A DNA stretch of 64,000 bases from Lutraria lutraria. Its lineage: Eukaryota; Mollusca; Bivalvia; Venerida; Mactridae. The notes below the pieces were generated by a model. That model was given only the letters and a program-made list of their open reading frames with translations, was not told where the DNA came from and did no database searches. The translations under genes were made by a program, and so were the position numbers. The stretch covers positions 7,792,088-7,856,087 of the forward strand of contig OZ026837.1 of the NCBI GenBank assembly GCA_964023205.1, written 5' to 3'. This document shows positions 52,421-62,433 of this stretch, one piece after another. Position 1 is the first letter of the stretch; each line of letters begins with the position of its first letter.

Positions 52421-53827
52421 CGAGGGGTGATCCAAAATAAACAGAACTTTTATCGCTGCATGAAAATGGTTCAATAAAACCGACAGAAAATTACATCAAT
52501 ATAATGCTGAAACTTTCTGCTACGTTCTGTATCAATATCAACTGAAATGTACAACTAAAACAAATTATACAGATATTTCTTTAACACCACTATTGGCTGT
52601 CCAGCGCGTGGTAAAAACAATGACATTGACGTCAGCGATGTCACGTATTTCACGTCGGTACTTAAAGTTAGTATTTCTCAAAATACTCCTCATTAAGCTG
52701 AATGCAACGATTGTGATGATATACCCACGTATGGAAGACATCCTTATACTGCTCAGAATCATATTCGTTTATAATTTGTATGGTTGTTGTTCTCAAATCA
52801 GTTAGGGAATCAACATGTTGACTCTTTAAGTACTTATTAGATTTCCAGGAAAATAGCAAAATCAAACAGAGCTAATCTGGTGAGTAAATGCTGCATGCGT
52901 TAATTTGCAAAATGCTTGGACGGCCATTTCAATATGATTTTTTCTGCAGGAAGTGTGGGAAAAGGCATTGTCCAGTTGAAGAATAAAGTTTTCATGGGGG
53001 TTCCTGGTGTCTTCTTCTGCAATGCGCGCAGTAGGTTTCTACAAAGAACAGTTGAACAGTGGAAGTGGATCGTATTTAAAAACGATGCATCTGTGATATA
53101 CTAGTATATTCTAATTTGAAGGTCTCTGATTAAAACTTTATTCCAGCCATAACCTAGCTATATCAAACATATCATTTTGACAAACCCCTAACTATCTGCT
53201 GTCGATCCTTGGCCAGCGCCTCCACAACCAACGTAATATTTCTCTTTCGGCCCTACCTGCATCATATTTCATTGATTTTCTTCTGACAACAAACCTTTTA
53301 TGCCAATTGAATACCTTTGTCTGACTGACATGGTTTCTCAGACATGTTTCTTGAATCATATTATATGTCTGCATAAGCCTGTTGACTAATTATTTGCAAT
53401 CTTTGATCACAGATCTAATTTCTGTGTGGTGCGACATCGACATATTGACGTCGTTTACGTTGTCACTTGTTTTGTATGAAGTTCTTTTATTTTTAAATGC
53501 CACATCCAAATTAAGTCAAATTTTCAAACGATGTTGTATACACATTGTCTGATGATTTGGTGGAATTTCATGTCCTTAAACCGAATTCTGACTAAAACAT
53601 TAGTGTCATTACAGGTATATTCATGATTTCAATTTCTAGTGCTCCGGGTGCACGTTACCATGGTAATATATGGCGTCATTGCCGGAATATGGTCGAATAT
53701 TTTTTGTCAAAATTCATAAAAGTCAAGCAGATTGGATAGCGGTTTAAAAATATGTTTAGTTATTAACAATTGAACCATAAGTTTTGCCAAGAGCGCGACA
53801 GTCCTGTTTATTTTGGATCATCCCTCG
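52421..53827 (-). mobile_element. Mariner-like transposon, 1.4 kb, decayed
   Basis: Terminal inverted repeats begin CGAGGGGTGATCC on the left and, read inward, CGAGGGATGATCC on the right. Both continue through CAAAATAAACAG, about 25 of 27 bases alike. TA precedes the left end; the right flank has TT, consistent with one mutation of a TA duplication. The interior encodes mariner transposase remnants on the minus strand. Confidence 0.9.
52668..53443 (-). pseudogene. Mariner-like transposase, broken
   Basis: The likely start is at 53,443 (MSMSHHTEIRSVIKDCK), immediately followed by a stop. The N-terminal DNA-binding helix-turn-helix is recognisable in NHVSQTKVFNWHKR. Near 52,960 to 52,980 the second catalytic aspartate motif appears as LQLDNAFSHTS, and the C-terminus reads DSLTDLRTTTIQI then HHNRCIQLNEEYFEKY up to the stop at 52,668. 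Stops and frameshifts separate these blocks. Only about 156 codons separate the start from the LDN motif, against roughly 250 in intact relatives, so the region with the first catalytic aspartate is largely deleted. The protein cannot be functional. Confidence 0.85.
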
Positions 53828-53929
53828 TTTTGACTGTACTCTTTATTTTCAAAACTTGCACATTGCATGGGCAATTAATTTAGCAAACAATTGCCAAAGA
53901 ATCTCTTATCTAACAATATCTGCTAAAAT

Positions 53930-54054
53930 CATAATCAGTGTATAATAAAAGTACTGAAAGTATTGTCGGAAAGTGATTTTTTCCACACAAAGCAAAATAA
54001 AAAAAATATGTATACACATATTGTTCGTGCCCATGCAAATATTTTAACATTTAC
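53930..54054 (-). repeat. Inverted repeat pair, right copy, segment 3
   Basis: On the minus strand this reads TAAATGTTAAAATATTTGCA followed by TGGGCACGAA, then TGGAAAAAATCA and CTTTCAGTACTTTTATTATA. It matches 47,890 to 48,000 of the left copy. It is separated from segment 2 by the 1.9-kb TIR element. Confidence 0.75.
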
Positions 54055-54058
54055 TGTA

Positions 54059-55584
54059 GACCAGTCGCACGTTAATGACGCTGGGTAGAAAAAATCTCAC
54101 ATCGGCCTATCTTTAAAGCTACATAACTTCGGAAAAATATTAAATAACTTATTAAAAAGTACACCAAATTAATTCTCTTACATTTCATTTCTTTTGATCA
54201 CTAATATAACATGACAGAGTATGCGCATTTCTTTCGAATCACACTAAAATATTGTCAAACGTCATTTATTTCGGAACGAAATATCGCCCGTATTTTCATG
54301 ACGGCAAAAGGTAAACTTCGGTTTCTTTAGTGATATGACCGTGATGACATTTCCGTTTTCAGCTGTAAAGTTTAAATATTTTTAGTAAAATTGAATCTGG
54401 GTAAAATTCTCAAAAAGGGAACTCCGCTAAATTGTCCCGACGTACCTTGCGAGATACGGGTGTTCACACATGTAAGTGGTTATAAAAGGGAAGATGTCAA
54501 TTGAAAGTAAGAAATTTTAGCATTAATGTTGGTTGTTTATTTGTTAACAAGTATTTTGAATTTGCAATGAATAAGGTAACTCCAACTATATTTTTCACCA
54601 TGTACAATAATTTCTTTAAAGATGTCCGGAACGTCATTTTATTGTAAATTCTAAGAACACGGCTCAGATGAAATGCGTATTAGATAAGTATTGTGGGAAT
54701 TATTTTTTAAATCTGACATATAATGTACAACGGAACATATCAGGGTTAACAAGTTTAAAGTATGACTTGAGTCGTTACATTGTATACATTAAAAACAGCA
54801 GTTTTATGAAAAAGCTTGACAATGTCCGCTCTTTTTATTTTATAAGTTTGTACAGCTCAGTTATCGGTTTAGGTGTAAATGTTATATACACATGTTTCAA
54901 AATTGATATAAAGGATATGCATTCCATGTGTAAAATTTCTAACAAAACCAATAGTAACAAATAAATAAATGAAACTTCATGCTTTCTGTTAATTTCAAGT
55001 TTTTATGAATGTCCCCCATCCTCGAAAAGAAATGCTTTTTTCTTCATAATCAGTTTTTTGTTTATGAAATGATCCCAAATGTTGATGGGATAGCATTACC
55101 AGTAAATTTTTAAAATATGTGATGAAAAAGTAAAAAGTATTTGTAGTCCCTAGTTCAGATTTTTATCATATTGACAGGGATTTCTTACTTTATCCAGACC
55201 GTATAAATGTCCCCTATACAGACAATACATGGTATTTTTGATGACGTTGTAATGGCGCAATTTCCGCGTTAACCGCTCTTTGTCATGTTTGTTATACGAA
55301 TATGTTTAATTATGAAATAGTATATTCCAGTTTTGTTATGTATTTATAAGTGTATTTAAGTGTTCACCATATACACACAAAAGTACAATCATGTCATAAA
55401 ATTATATAAAGAGCTTGAACAGTATCATAATTGCATCTATTAAGGTAAAAACGTAATGTTTTGTACGCGTTGGTTTAAACTTAATATTGCTGTAATTATA
55501 CAAATACACAACAGTCAAACATGTCCTAGATGGCACCTCTGTTTAGCAATCCCCCTTATTCATCATTACCACCACAACTGCTGT

Positions 55585-55640
<56 letters not shown>

Positions 55641-55950
55641 ATGATACAACGACAAAGACTGTTGTGGTGATGATTACAATCAAGTATAATTACGATATTA
55701 TCTGCAATACTGACCACTCATTTGAACTATATATGGAAGACCATCTCAAAAGTATATGTGCATACATATCTAGCGTAGACAGCTTACGTAAGCTCTATAC
55801 ATGTACATTGTAAACAACAAATATAGCTCATATAGTGATCTGTAAGCGTTGTCTACAAACAATACACTGTACATTATAGACAGCGTAAGATATGCCTTTT
55901 CGACGTAACGTCATGTTACGCTGCCAGGAACGATTAATGTGCGATTGGTC
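54059..55950. mobile_element. 1.9-kb TIR element with 4-bp target duplication, family unassigned
   Basis: The left end is GACCAGTCGCACGTTAAT and the right end, read inward, is GACCAATCGCACATTAAT; weaker similarity continues past GCTGG. TGTA flanks both sides (54,055 to 54,058 and 55,951 to 55,954). The left copy of the inverted pair has no such insert at the corresponding point (near 47,880), which confirms the borders. Inside are AT-rich DNA, a 98-codon frame at 54,668 to 54,964 with no recognised similarity, and a compound microsatellite. No transposase is recognised, so it is probably non-autonomous. A 4-bp duplication other than TTAA recalls Sola or Chapaev, without proof. Confidence 0.8.
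55586..55645 (+). repeat. Compound (CTG)n(ATG)n microsatellite
   Basis: About 11 CTG units run directly into about eight TGA/ATG units. In one frame it encodes polyalanine then polyaspartate, which is a by-product of the repeat and not evidence of a gene. It lies inside the 1.9-kb TIR element. Confidence 0.95.
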
Positions 55951-55954
55951 TGTA

Positions 55955-56340
55955 ACGGTCGGACTTTTCATTTATACAAAATGCAGGACATAAACTTGTA
56001 TGTGAAGGACATACGCTTTACTTAAAAAATTGTCTCTTAGCATAGAAAAAAATCATTGGAAAGTTTAACAGCACATTAATTAAAGACAATTAATGAAATT
56101 GCATTAAAAACTTGTTGTTATACACAAACTAGTGAACAACACATGAGTTACAGTAAATATCAACATCGATACTTCTGATTTTAACACAACAGAACATTGT
56201 CGCATTGAACACAATCAGGGTCACTCAAATCAAAAAGACTCTGACACAATAGAGTAGTGCCTATAGTTAACCTGATGTTGTACAAGATCAAGACATGATC
56301 ATGTAATTCTAAATAATCTTGAATAAAAAGAACTCTTTAA
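55955..56340 (-). repeat. Inverted repeat pair, right copy, segment 2
   Basis: On the minus strand this contains GGTTAACTATAGGCACTACT, ACTCTATTGTGTCAG, GACCCTGATTGTG, TGTTCTGTTGTGTTAAA and GCGTATGTCCTTCACA in the same order as 47,570 to 47,880 of the left copy. Confidence 0.8.
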
Positions 56341-56346
56341 CTATCA

Positions 56347-57510
56347 TTTTTAGCTCACATGTCACAAAGTGACAAAGTGTGCTATTAGGATCACTCTCCG
56401 TCCGGCGTCGTGCGTCATGCGTCGTCAAACTTTATGTTGTGACCACACTAGGGGGCCACATTTTTGGCTCAATTTTAGCAAAACTGGGTCAGAACGTTAA
56501 TATCAACAAAATCTCGGACGAGTTCGATATTGGGCCAACTGGGGTCAAAAACTAGGTCACCAGGGCCAAATAAGGGAAAACCGTGTGAACACTTTAGAAA
56601 TCACTGTTTTGACTGGATCTTCATGAAACTTTGTCAGAATGTTTATTTTAATAATATGTAGGTCAAGTTTGATAATGGGTAATTTCTGTAGTAAAATTAG
56701 GTCACTAGGGCAAATTGCTGGAAAACCTTGTGAACACTCTAGAAGTCACTGTTTTGATTGGATGATCATGAAACCTTGTCAGAATGTTTGTCTTCATAAT
56801 ATCCTGGACGAGTTCGAACATGGGTCATCTTGGGTCAAAAACTAGGTCGCTAGGTCAAATCTTATGAAAAAACATGTTAACACTGTAGATTTCACAGTTA
56901 TTATTGGATCTTCACCAAACTTTGTCAAATTGTTTGTTTTAATGATATAACAGTCAAGTATAAATATGGGGCATCTGGGGTCAATAACTAGGTCACCAGG
57001 TCAAATCTTAGGAAAACTTTGTTAACACTGTAGATGTCACAGTTTTAATTGGATCTTCACCAAACCTTGTCAAAATGTTTGCCTCAATGATATGTGGGTC
57101 AAGGATGAACATGGGTCAGCCGGGTTCAAAAACTGGGTCACGAGGTCAAATCTTAGGTAAAAATCTTGTAAAAGCTCTAAATGTCATGGTTTTGATTGGA
57201 TCTTAGCCAAACCTTGTCAGATTGTTTGTCTTAATGATATTAAGGACAAGTTCAAATATGGGTCACCTAGGGTCAAAAACCAGGTCACAAGGTCAAATCT
57301 TAGGAAAACCTTATTAACACTGTAGATGTCAAATTTTGATTGTATCTTCACCAAACCTAGTCAGACTGTTTGTCCTAATGATATGTAAGACAAATTTGAA
57401 CATAGGTCGTTTGGGGTCGAAAACTAGGTCACCGGTTCAAAACAATGTTTTAATGAGTGAACAGTGATTGTCATGTGAGCGATATAGGGCCATCTTGGCC
57501 CTCTTGTTTT
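56347..57510 (+). mobile_element. Hairpin-ended element, copy 3
   Basis: It has the same architecture and near-identical sequence to copies 1 and 2: TTTTAGCTCACATG start, ~145-bp internal units, and an end with AGGGCCATCTTGGCCCT then CTTGTTTT. It sits between segments 1 and 2 of the right inverted copy. The corresponding point in the left copy (near 47,498) reads straight through in a T/A run, so this is a verified insertion without an obvious target duplication. Confidence 0.85.
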
Positions 57511-57908
57511 AAAGCACACAACCAGTATTTTGCGTTCATATTTAGCAACTCAAATTATTATTTGTTAGCCATAGTTCAAACAATCGACCTCTGCAGGTTA
57601 CCCGACATGAACTCAAAAACAGAATGTAGAACTATTTTTACGGAAACAGGATATGCAAAAAAGCTACATAGGCGCGCTATTTCATTTGATACGCGGGTTT
57701 AATTCTACACATTTGAATATATCATGTATTTTACCGACATGCACATATTTAGATACATGACTCTTTCCATTTGTTTATGATAGAATCATATTCAGATCCA
57801 ACACATTTAAGTGAGGAAATATACCAGCTACATCTATATAATCCCTCTATTTAGTTGCGTACAATCTCATTGTGCGGCTGTTCTTTTAACCAAGCTGTTA
57901 TGGAGTCC
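57511..57908 (-). repeat. Inverted repeat pair, right copy, segment 1
   Basis: On the minus strand this runs from TCCATAACAGCTTGGTTAAA through AACTAAATAGAGG, GGAAAGAGTCATGTATCTAA, CATATTCAAATGTGTAGA-like sequence and TTTTTTGCATATCCTG to ACTGGTTGTGTGC. It matches 46,889 to 47,495 of the left copy. Confidence 0.8.
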
Positions 57909-58047
57909 AAGGAATGTAGATAGGTATACAAGTGCAAGGGAAGGTGACTTTTCAATACTGTTTCGATTATTAAAATATTGCAATATTGTATTTTATATTT
58001 TTTACAATTTTTCTGAAAAATGCTAAATTGTTTTGATATTGTTCCAG

Positions 58048-58110
58048 ACAATGAGGACTTATTTCCATATTTCCTCAATTACAGAGGCTTAGCTGTCATA
58101 CTGAATGAAG
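58048..58110 (+). CDS. Possible exon, unrecognised
   Basis: Acceptor (GATATTGTTCCAG), 63 bases open as NEDLFPYFLNYRG then LAVILNE, and donor (GAAG/GTAGAAG). It starts with two and ends with one base of split codons. That phase does not fit the exon at 58,715, so if real it would need another exon between them or belong to another transcript. Confidence 0.3.
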
Positions 58111-58345
58111 GTAGAAGATGTTCAAGCATAAGCAAAGAAAGACCAGACTTGTAAATCATCCTGTCAAGGTTTGATTGTTGATGAATTAGGGAGTGCCTGG
58201 ACGTAGTATACAAGTATACAAATTGACAACATTTGTACCAGGAAGTCATCTACTCATCAGAGTTACTATTAGGAAGGCCAGGGAACATGCTTTTTGGTAA
58301 TAATAAGCTTAATAATAATATTGAAATTGGAGGAGTAAAATAATA

Positions 58346-58418
58346 TACCCGATGCAAGGCTCGAACCCACAACCTCCTGCTTGCAAGCCAGATGCTCTAC
58401 CAACTGAGCTAATAGGAC
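58346..58418 (-). tRNA. tRNA-Ala(TGC)-like, imperfect
   Basis: A 73-nt cloverleaf can be drawn on the minus strand. It has a perfect A box TAGCTCAGTTGG, a B box GGTTCGAGCC, D and T stems, and an anticodon loop CTTGCAA giving TGC. Weak points are a T-C mismatch in the acceptor stem, a G-G pair at the base of the anticodon loop, and several G-T pairs in the T stem. It may be a poorly conserved tRNA gene, a pseudogene or a SINE head; no A-rich tail or SINE body was noticed next to it. Confidence 0.55.
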
Positions 58419-58714
58419 TGGTGAATATCCCAGAAAATTTATAAATACTATATTGCATACAGGTACAGTATCTTATATTACATGAATATGTAAGAATAGA
58501 AAGACCCTTGAAAGTTTTAAACTGTTCTTGATGCATTTTTATGAAGTACAGTTCTGTATAATAGCCATGCTCAATAATGCAGCTTAGCTGAAATTGTCAT
58601 TAATTTAATGCAAGTACAGTTCTCTTCCATGAAAGGTTACAAACTTAGAAAAATATGCATTCAATATAGGTATTATGGTATGATAACTATAACCCTAATA
58701 CAATTATGTTTCAG

Positions 58715-58800
58715 GCATTCAACATCTACTAAAACAACAAGTTGGGCTAAAATTGCTGTCCCAGAGACTGGAATATCCTCAATGAAATTCACAAATTATG
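58715..58800 (+). CDS. Exon, extracellular stalk of a predicted membrane protein
   Basis: Acceptor (TTATGTTTCAG), 86 bases open as HSTSTKTTSWAKIAVPE then TGISSMKFTNY, donor (TATG/GTAACT). It begins after one base and ends with one base of a codon, and joins in frame to the exon at 59,503 with a glutamate codon across the junction. The Ser/Thr-rich sequence next to a membrane-spanning exon suggests an extracellular stalk. Exons upstream and downstream of this pair were not found and the gene is not recognised. Confidence 0.5.
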
Positions 58801-59502
58801 GTAACTGCAATTTTTATAGATCCAATTTACTACCTAATGTTTGAAGGGAGGCTAGTCACACACAATGAATGAACATGAATTAATTGTCTCCCTTGTGTGT
58901 TTTAATTTTTTACATCAACTTTGCTTCTAGTGAACTGATGTTATATCCTATAGATTCTGGTTCTAATTGTTTAGAAACAAATGAAACACTTAGTTGAATG
59001 TTCTTCTGTGTGTTAGGTGTACAGACCTTTTGTTAGACTACTGGTACTGGATTTTTCTGGTATTAATTCTTCACAACTGTAACTTTTTTTGTTACACATA
59101 GAGTAGAGATTTTATTTTGAAGTGTTGTATGTCTAAATTATTGAGCTGTATGTTCATTTTGGATTCAAGTTTTGAGACTCTTCTGGTTCATTTCTGTTAA
59201 AAATCTTTTTTTATGAAAAATTATTGGTTTTCAATGAAATACATGTACTTCAATCTTACCTCATATACATTTATGCACTTCTTTCAGATGTGGAAAGTTA
59301 TTATTGAATGTGAAATAGCTTGCATTACTTAAGTGATGACATTTTTAAAGTTTAATTATGAAATCAAACAGTCCTGTCTTTTACATCATGTAACACATCT
59401 TGTACATTTACTCAGACTTGAAGAAGTTGCTTGGAATGGTTATATGTCTTGAAGATTATGTCTGTAAACTTGAATATGTACAAAGTTTAATTGCTTTTAC
59501 AG

Positions 59503-59640
59503 AGGAAGGATTTGGATTGTCTAGTATTGAGATTGGTGGAATCATAGGTGGTCTGTTGTTCTTGATCGTTGCCATTCTGTTAGCTGTGATTGCTGTGATG
59601 TGTAGCAGACTGAGAGATAGGAGGAAGAATACCAAATATG
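59503..59640 (+). CDS. Exon encoding a transmembrane segment
   Basis: Acceptor (TTGCTTTTACAG), 138 bases open, donor (TATG/GTAATA). The peptide begins EEGFGLSSIEIGG, continues with about 22 hydrophobic residues (IIGGLLFLIVAILLAVIAV) and then a basic stop-transfer stretch CSRLRDRRKNTKY. That arrangement predicts a single-pass type I membrane protein with its C-terminus in the cytoplasm. Phase 1 at both ends allows the exon to be skipped or duplicated without a frameshift. No specific receptor family can be named. Confidence 0.65.
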
Positions 59641-59835
59641 GTAATACATTTGGTAATGCATTCCTGAAGTTTTGATTGGCAATTTTTTATCTTCTTCATG
59701 ATAAGTGAGAAAAGGTTTAACTCTTAGTTATCAATCTAGGAAAATGTCTGTGCCATGTCAGTTGCATAAAAGACTTGTCAAAACTTCTAAGCTTGCATAT
59801 TTTTTCCCCATAATTCTTGTGTTTTCCTGGAAATG

Positions 59836-59847
59836 CCACTAGAGGGC
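59836..59847 (+). promoter_or_regulatory. CTCF-core-like motif
   Basis: CCACTAGAGGGC matches the CTCF core consensus CCASYAGRKGGC at every position. CTCF is conserved in bilaterian animals. A single short match can occur by chance, and no second site or orientation context is available. Confidence 0.25.
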
Positions 59848-60082
59848 AATATATGTGCACATGGGGCATCAACCCTCCCCCTCCTAAACATCATGAAGTC
59901 CAGGTTAAAGTTATTATTATTTTATATTGTTAGCATAATGTAACATTTGTGCAGTTGATAAATGCCAATCTGACTAAAGTACTCGATCTTCCTTACGGCA
60001 GGTCTGAAGACGACCTATACGAGTTTCTATTTTCAGAAATCGGAATTTCCACTATCGCTATTTATATCTATTTATGATTCAG

Positions 60083-60087
60083 CCAAT
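60083..60087 (+). promoter_or_regulatory. CCAAT box upstream of the RecQ-like start
   Basis: CAGCCAATCATATAAC lies about 45 bases upstream of the ATG at 60,129. A CCAAT box in this position is compatible with a promoter, but nothing else confirms one. Confidence 0.3.
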
Positions 60088-60128
60088 CATATAACTCGTT
60101 ACATTGGTACTTCGGTCGTAGTCGCAAA

Positions 60129-60441
60129 ATGGCGTCCTTGTATCAGCATGCGCAAGATAATGTACTTAAACTACGGGGAAAAGTACAGCGAGAGATATTT
60201 GATTGCCTAATGAGTAAGAAGGATTGTTTGGCTGTTCTGCCTACTGATTATGGTAAATCTCTGTATATACTGGTGCAAAAAGCTCTCGGGATTGTAGAGA
60301 AAATGATTGTTTATGGAAGACCAAGTGCAGCGGATGTCGAAGTTCAAAGACACCAAAGCAGCCTTTTGGGGTTTGTACTTCCCATTTTTATCTATATGTT
60401 TGTAATAAAGATTTTACTGCCTTGTGACATGGACTTAAATA
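60129..60441 (+). pseudogene. RecQ-like helicase N-terminal fragment
   Basis: The ATG has a good context (AAAATGG). The first 60 or so residues resemble the start of a RecQ-type DEAD-box helicase domain: LRGKVQREIFDCLMSKKD (the Q-motif-side helix) and then LAVLPTDYGKS, which corresponds to Walker A in relatives that read LPTGYGKS. Here the first glycine is aspartate, which should impair ATP binding. After about residue 65 helicase similarity fades, and from 60,442 the frame runs into a TIR element. RecQ-like helicases unwind 3'-5' DNA in repair, and fragments of such genes are common in repeat-rich invertebrate DNA. Read-through as part of a spliced gene cannot be excluded. Confidence 0.55.
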
Positions 60442-61613
60442 CCGTATTCCCCCGAATAGACGCCCCCGGGGGCGATGCATTTTCCAAAAGGGGGGGCGTT
60501 TATTGTGATCCTATTTTACAAAAAAAAAAAATCTGGAAAACCGTATCCAAAGATTTTCCGGAGGTCAAATGAATGAATTTGAAACACTTGCCATTGAAAA
60601 ATATCGCGGTGTTAATGCAATATTAATCAACGGTCATTCCCGGCGCGCTTTACTACGATAAATAATGTAGTCAGTTGCACTAGTTAAACTACATGTCAAA
60701 AATCAATAACACGCTGTCGCTGCAGAGTAACCGTTTTATCTTTACCGCGCGTCTGACGTAATCTCCTCTGACGTAATCTCGCCAATGTGTAAGTTTTTAT
60801 GTACATGTCAATTAAGTAAATTAGCTTTCATGGAGTCGAGGGGTAAACAATCTTACACGTTAAAGTCGTTAAATTTGCGGAAGAAATAGGCAAACACTGT
60901 GAAAGTGATGGACATTAACTTTTTTACAGATGGATTTTTATACGAGTGGCGAAAGTGTATAAATTGCAATTTTAACCTCCGGAATAGTTCAATAGACTGG
61001 TTTATATATGTCCTCGTACATTTTGTCGATGGCGTTAAGTCATTCAAAAATCAATTGTGGAAGTCGCGTGTCAGATATGATTGTTAATCCTGATTGCGAT
61101 TCGAATCACCAACTTCGCACCTCTAACAAATGAGATTGCCGCGAGGCATATATTGCACTTGGTCTTACTCTTATTTTTCACAGTTAGTGCTTGTTTATGT
61201 TGATCTGTACAAATAAGCACGTAAATAACGGATTAATGAAAATGCGCGTTGTAGTTTTAGATCGACCAGATGACCTAAGTAATCATTTTCAGAAAACCTA
61301 CTTTCGCTTTAGGTATCGTAAGGATAACATCGCCGAATAAAACTCATTAATAAACATCACGAATGGTCCATAGATCTACTGTATTACTGTACGAAGGTGA
61401 TAGAACCACGTGGTTTCGCTAGGTTTTAGTTATTGTTCACGTGTTAATTTGGATTAATACAATTATTCAACGTGGATTTAATTGTGTTTTATCTTTAATA
61501 AAAACGGATTTTACGTCAGACACTTAAAGCTGGTAAGTCCTTACGACTTTTTTTGGCAAAAAAGGGTGGGGGGCGTTTATTAGGGGGGGGAGCGTTTAAA
61601 CAGGGGAATACGG
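60442..61613. mobile_element. 1.17-kb TIR element with GC-rich ends
   Basis: The ends CCGTATTCCCC and GGGGAATACGG are inverted and flanked by TA (60,440 and 61,614). Subterminal sequences on both sides contain AAACGCCCCCC-like phrases and long G or C runs, standing out sharply in AT-rich DNA. No transposase was seen inside, so it is probably a MITE-like non-autonomous copy. The TA flank fits Tc1/mariner-type insertion, but the ends are not recognisably mariner. Confidence 0.75.
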
Positions 61614-61653
61614 TACATACAATTTAGTATACATTAGTCATTTTTCCTGGCCC

Positions 61654-61754
61654 GAGGTTATAAAACTTTTTAAAATCTCAGCTCCAATCTCAGCTCTAAA
61701 CTCAAACTCCCAGCTCAGCTGAGATTCCAGCTCAGACGGAGGTTATAAAACTTT
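61654..61754 (+). repeat. Direct repeats and CTCAGCTGAG palindrome upstream of the Myb-like gene
   Basis: GAGGTTATAAAACTTT occurs at 61,654 and 61,739, separated by a run of CAGCTC phrases with the 10-bp palindrome CTCAGCTGAG at 61,714. Because the gene downstream is of a transposon-associated type, this could be the terminal or subterminal part of its element. The other end would be outside the window. Confidence 0.5.
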
Positions 61755-61859
61755 CTGAGTTTGTTCTCCACTGAGCTTGAATTTGAGGCGCTTTTATCAA
61801 ATACGTAAGCGACCCAACCACCGGATGTTTACGTTTCGTCTGCAATTATTCGCTTAGCA

Positions 61860-62036
61860 ATGGAAGAGCAAACTGTACAAAAAATCAAATGGACTGCGTC
61901 TGAAGAAGATGTGTTCGTAGATATCATACTTGGTCACGAAGATCTCCTCTTTGGTGCCCTCAAGGGCACCAACGTGGAGAGTATTCGTCGATCAAGGACG
62001 AGATGCTGGGAAGAGATCGCCCAGCAGTTGGAACAG
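61860..62036 (+). CDS. Exon 1 of the Myb/SANT-like gene
   Basis: The ATG at 61,860 starts 59 codons ending at a consensus donor (CAG/GTACGT), phase 0. The tryptophans of KIKW and RCWEEIA are the spaced aromatic residues expected of a Myb/SANT fold. The exon is intact. Confidence 0.7.
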
Positions 62037-62433
62037 GTACGTGGATGTTTTATGTTGAGATTTACTATGAATCGACTGTTATTTACAGATGTATAAATGA
62101 TCGGAATGTTGCATGAATGGTTGTACCCATTTTGCGAATGGTCTGGCGCAAGTCATGAAGTGTACCTGTGACAATTTCATTTCCCTTATGGAACCCCATG
62201 AACTGTCAAATACTTAGTAATTAAGTGTTACTTCCCTTACCTTGTGTTACATCCGGTAATGAAATTGTTCGCCTTTTGGACTTTTATAGTGACAGGTTTA
62301 TGTCATTAATAAAATGTAGCATGCTTTTTCTGCATATTGAACAGTGTTTCGGGATTTATAGTATGTGCATTGTGTGTCACTTGATGTAAGATGTGTTCAT
62401 CAAATACAGTAAATCTAAATATCTATTTTCCAG

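Noticed and set aside
55583..55813. Protein with polyalanine and polyaspartate tracts.
   Set aside because: The open frame exists only because a (CTG)n(ATG)n microsatellite reads without stops. The rest has no coding features and lies inside a transposon.
40531..57510. Canonical Helitron, because of the 3' hairpin.
   Set aside because: The bases after the hairpin are CTTG and not CTRR, and the target is a T-run, so a Helentron-type or other origin fits better. The assignment is left open.
53930..57908. Hairpin-forming long inverted duplication as a recent amplification or palindromic gene-amplification structure.
   Set aside because: The arms are too diverged and are interrupted by two insertions. 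Two old copies of a dispersed repeat are an equally good explanation.
58309..58536. 75-codon minus-strand frame containing SSVGRASGLQAGG.
   Set aside because: This peptide is a translation of the tRNA-like sequence at 58,346-58,418, a well-known annotation artefact.
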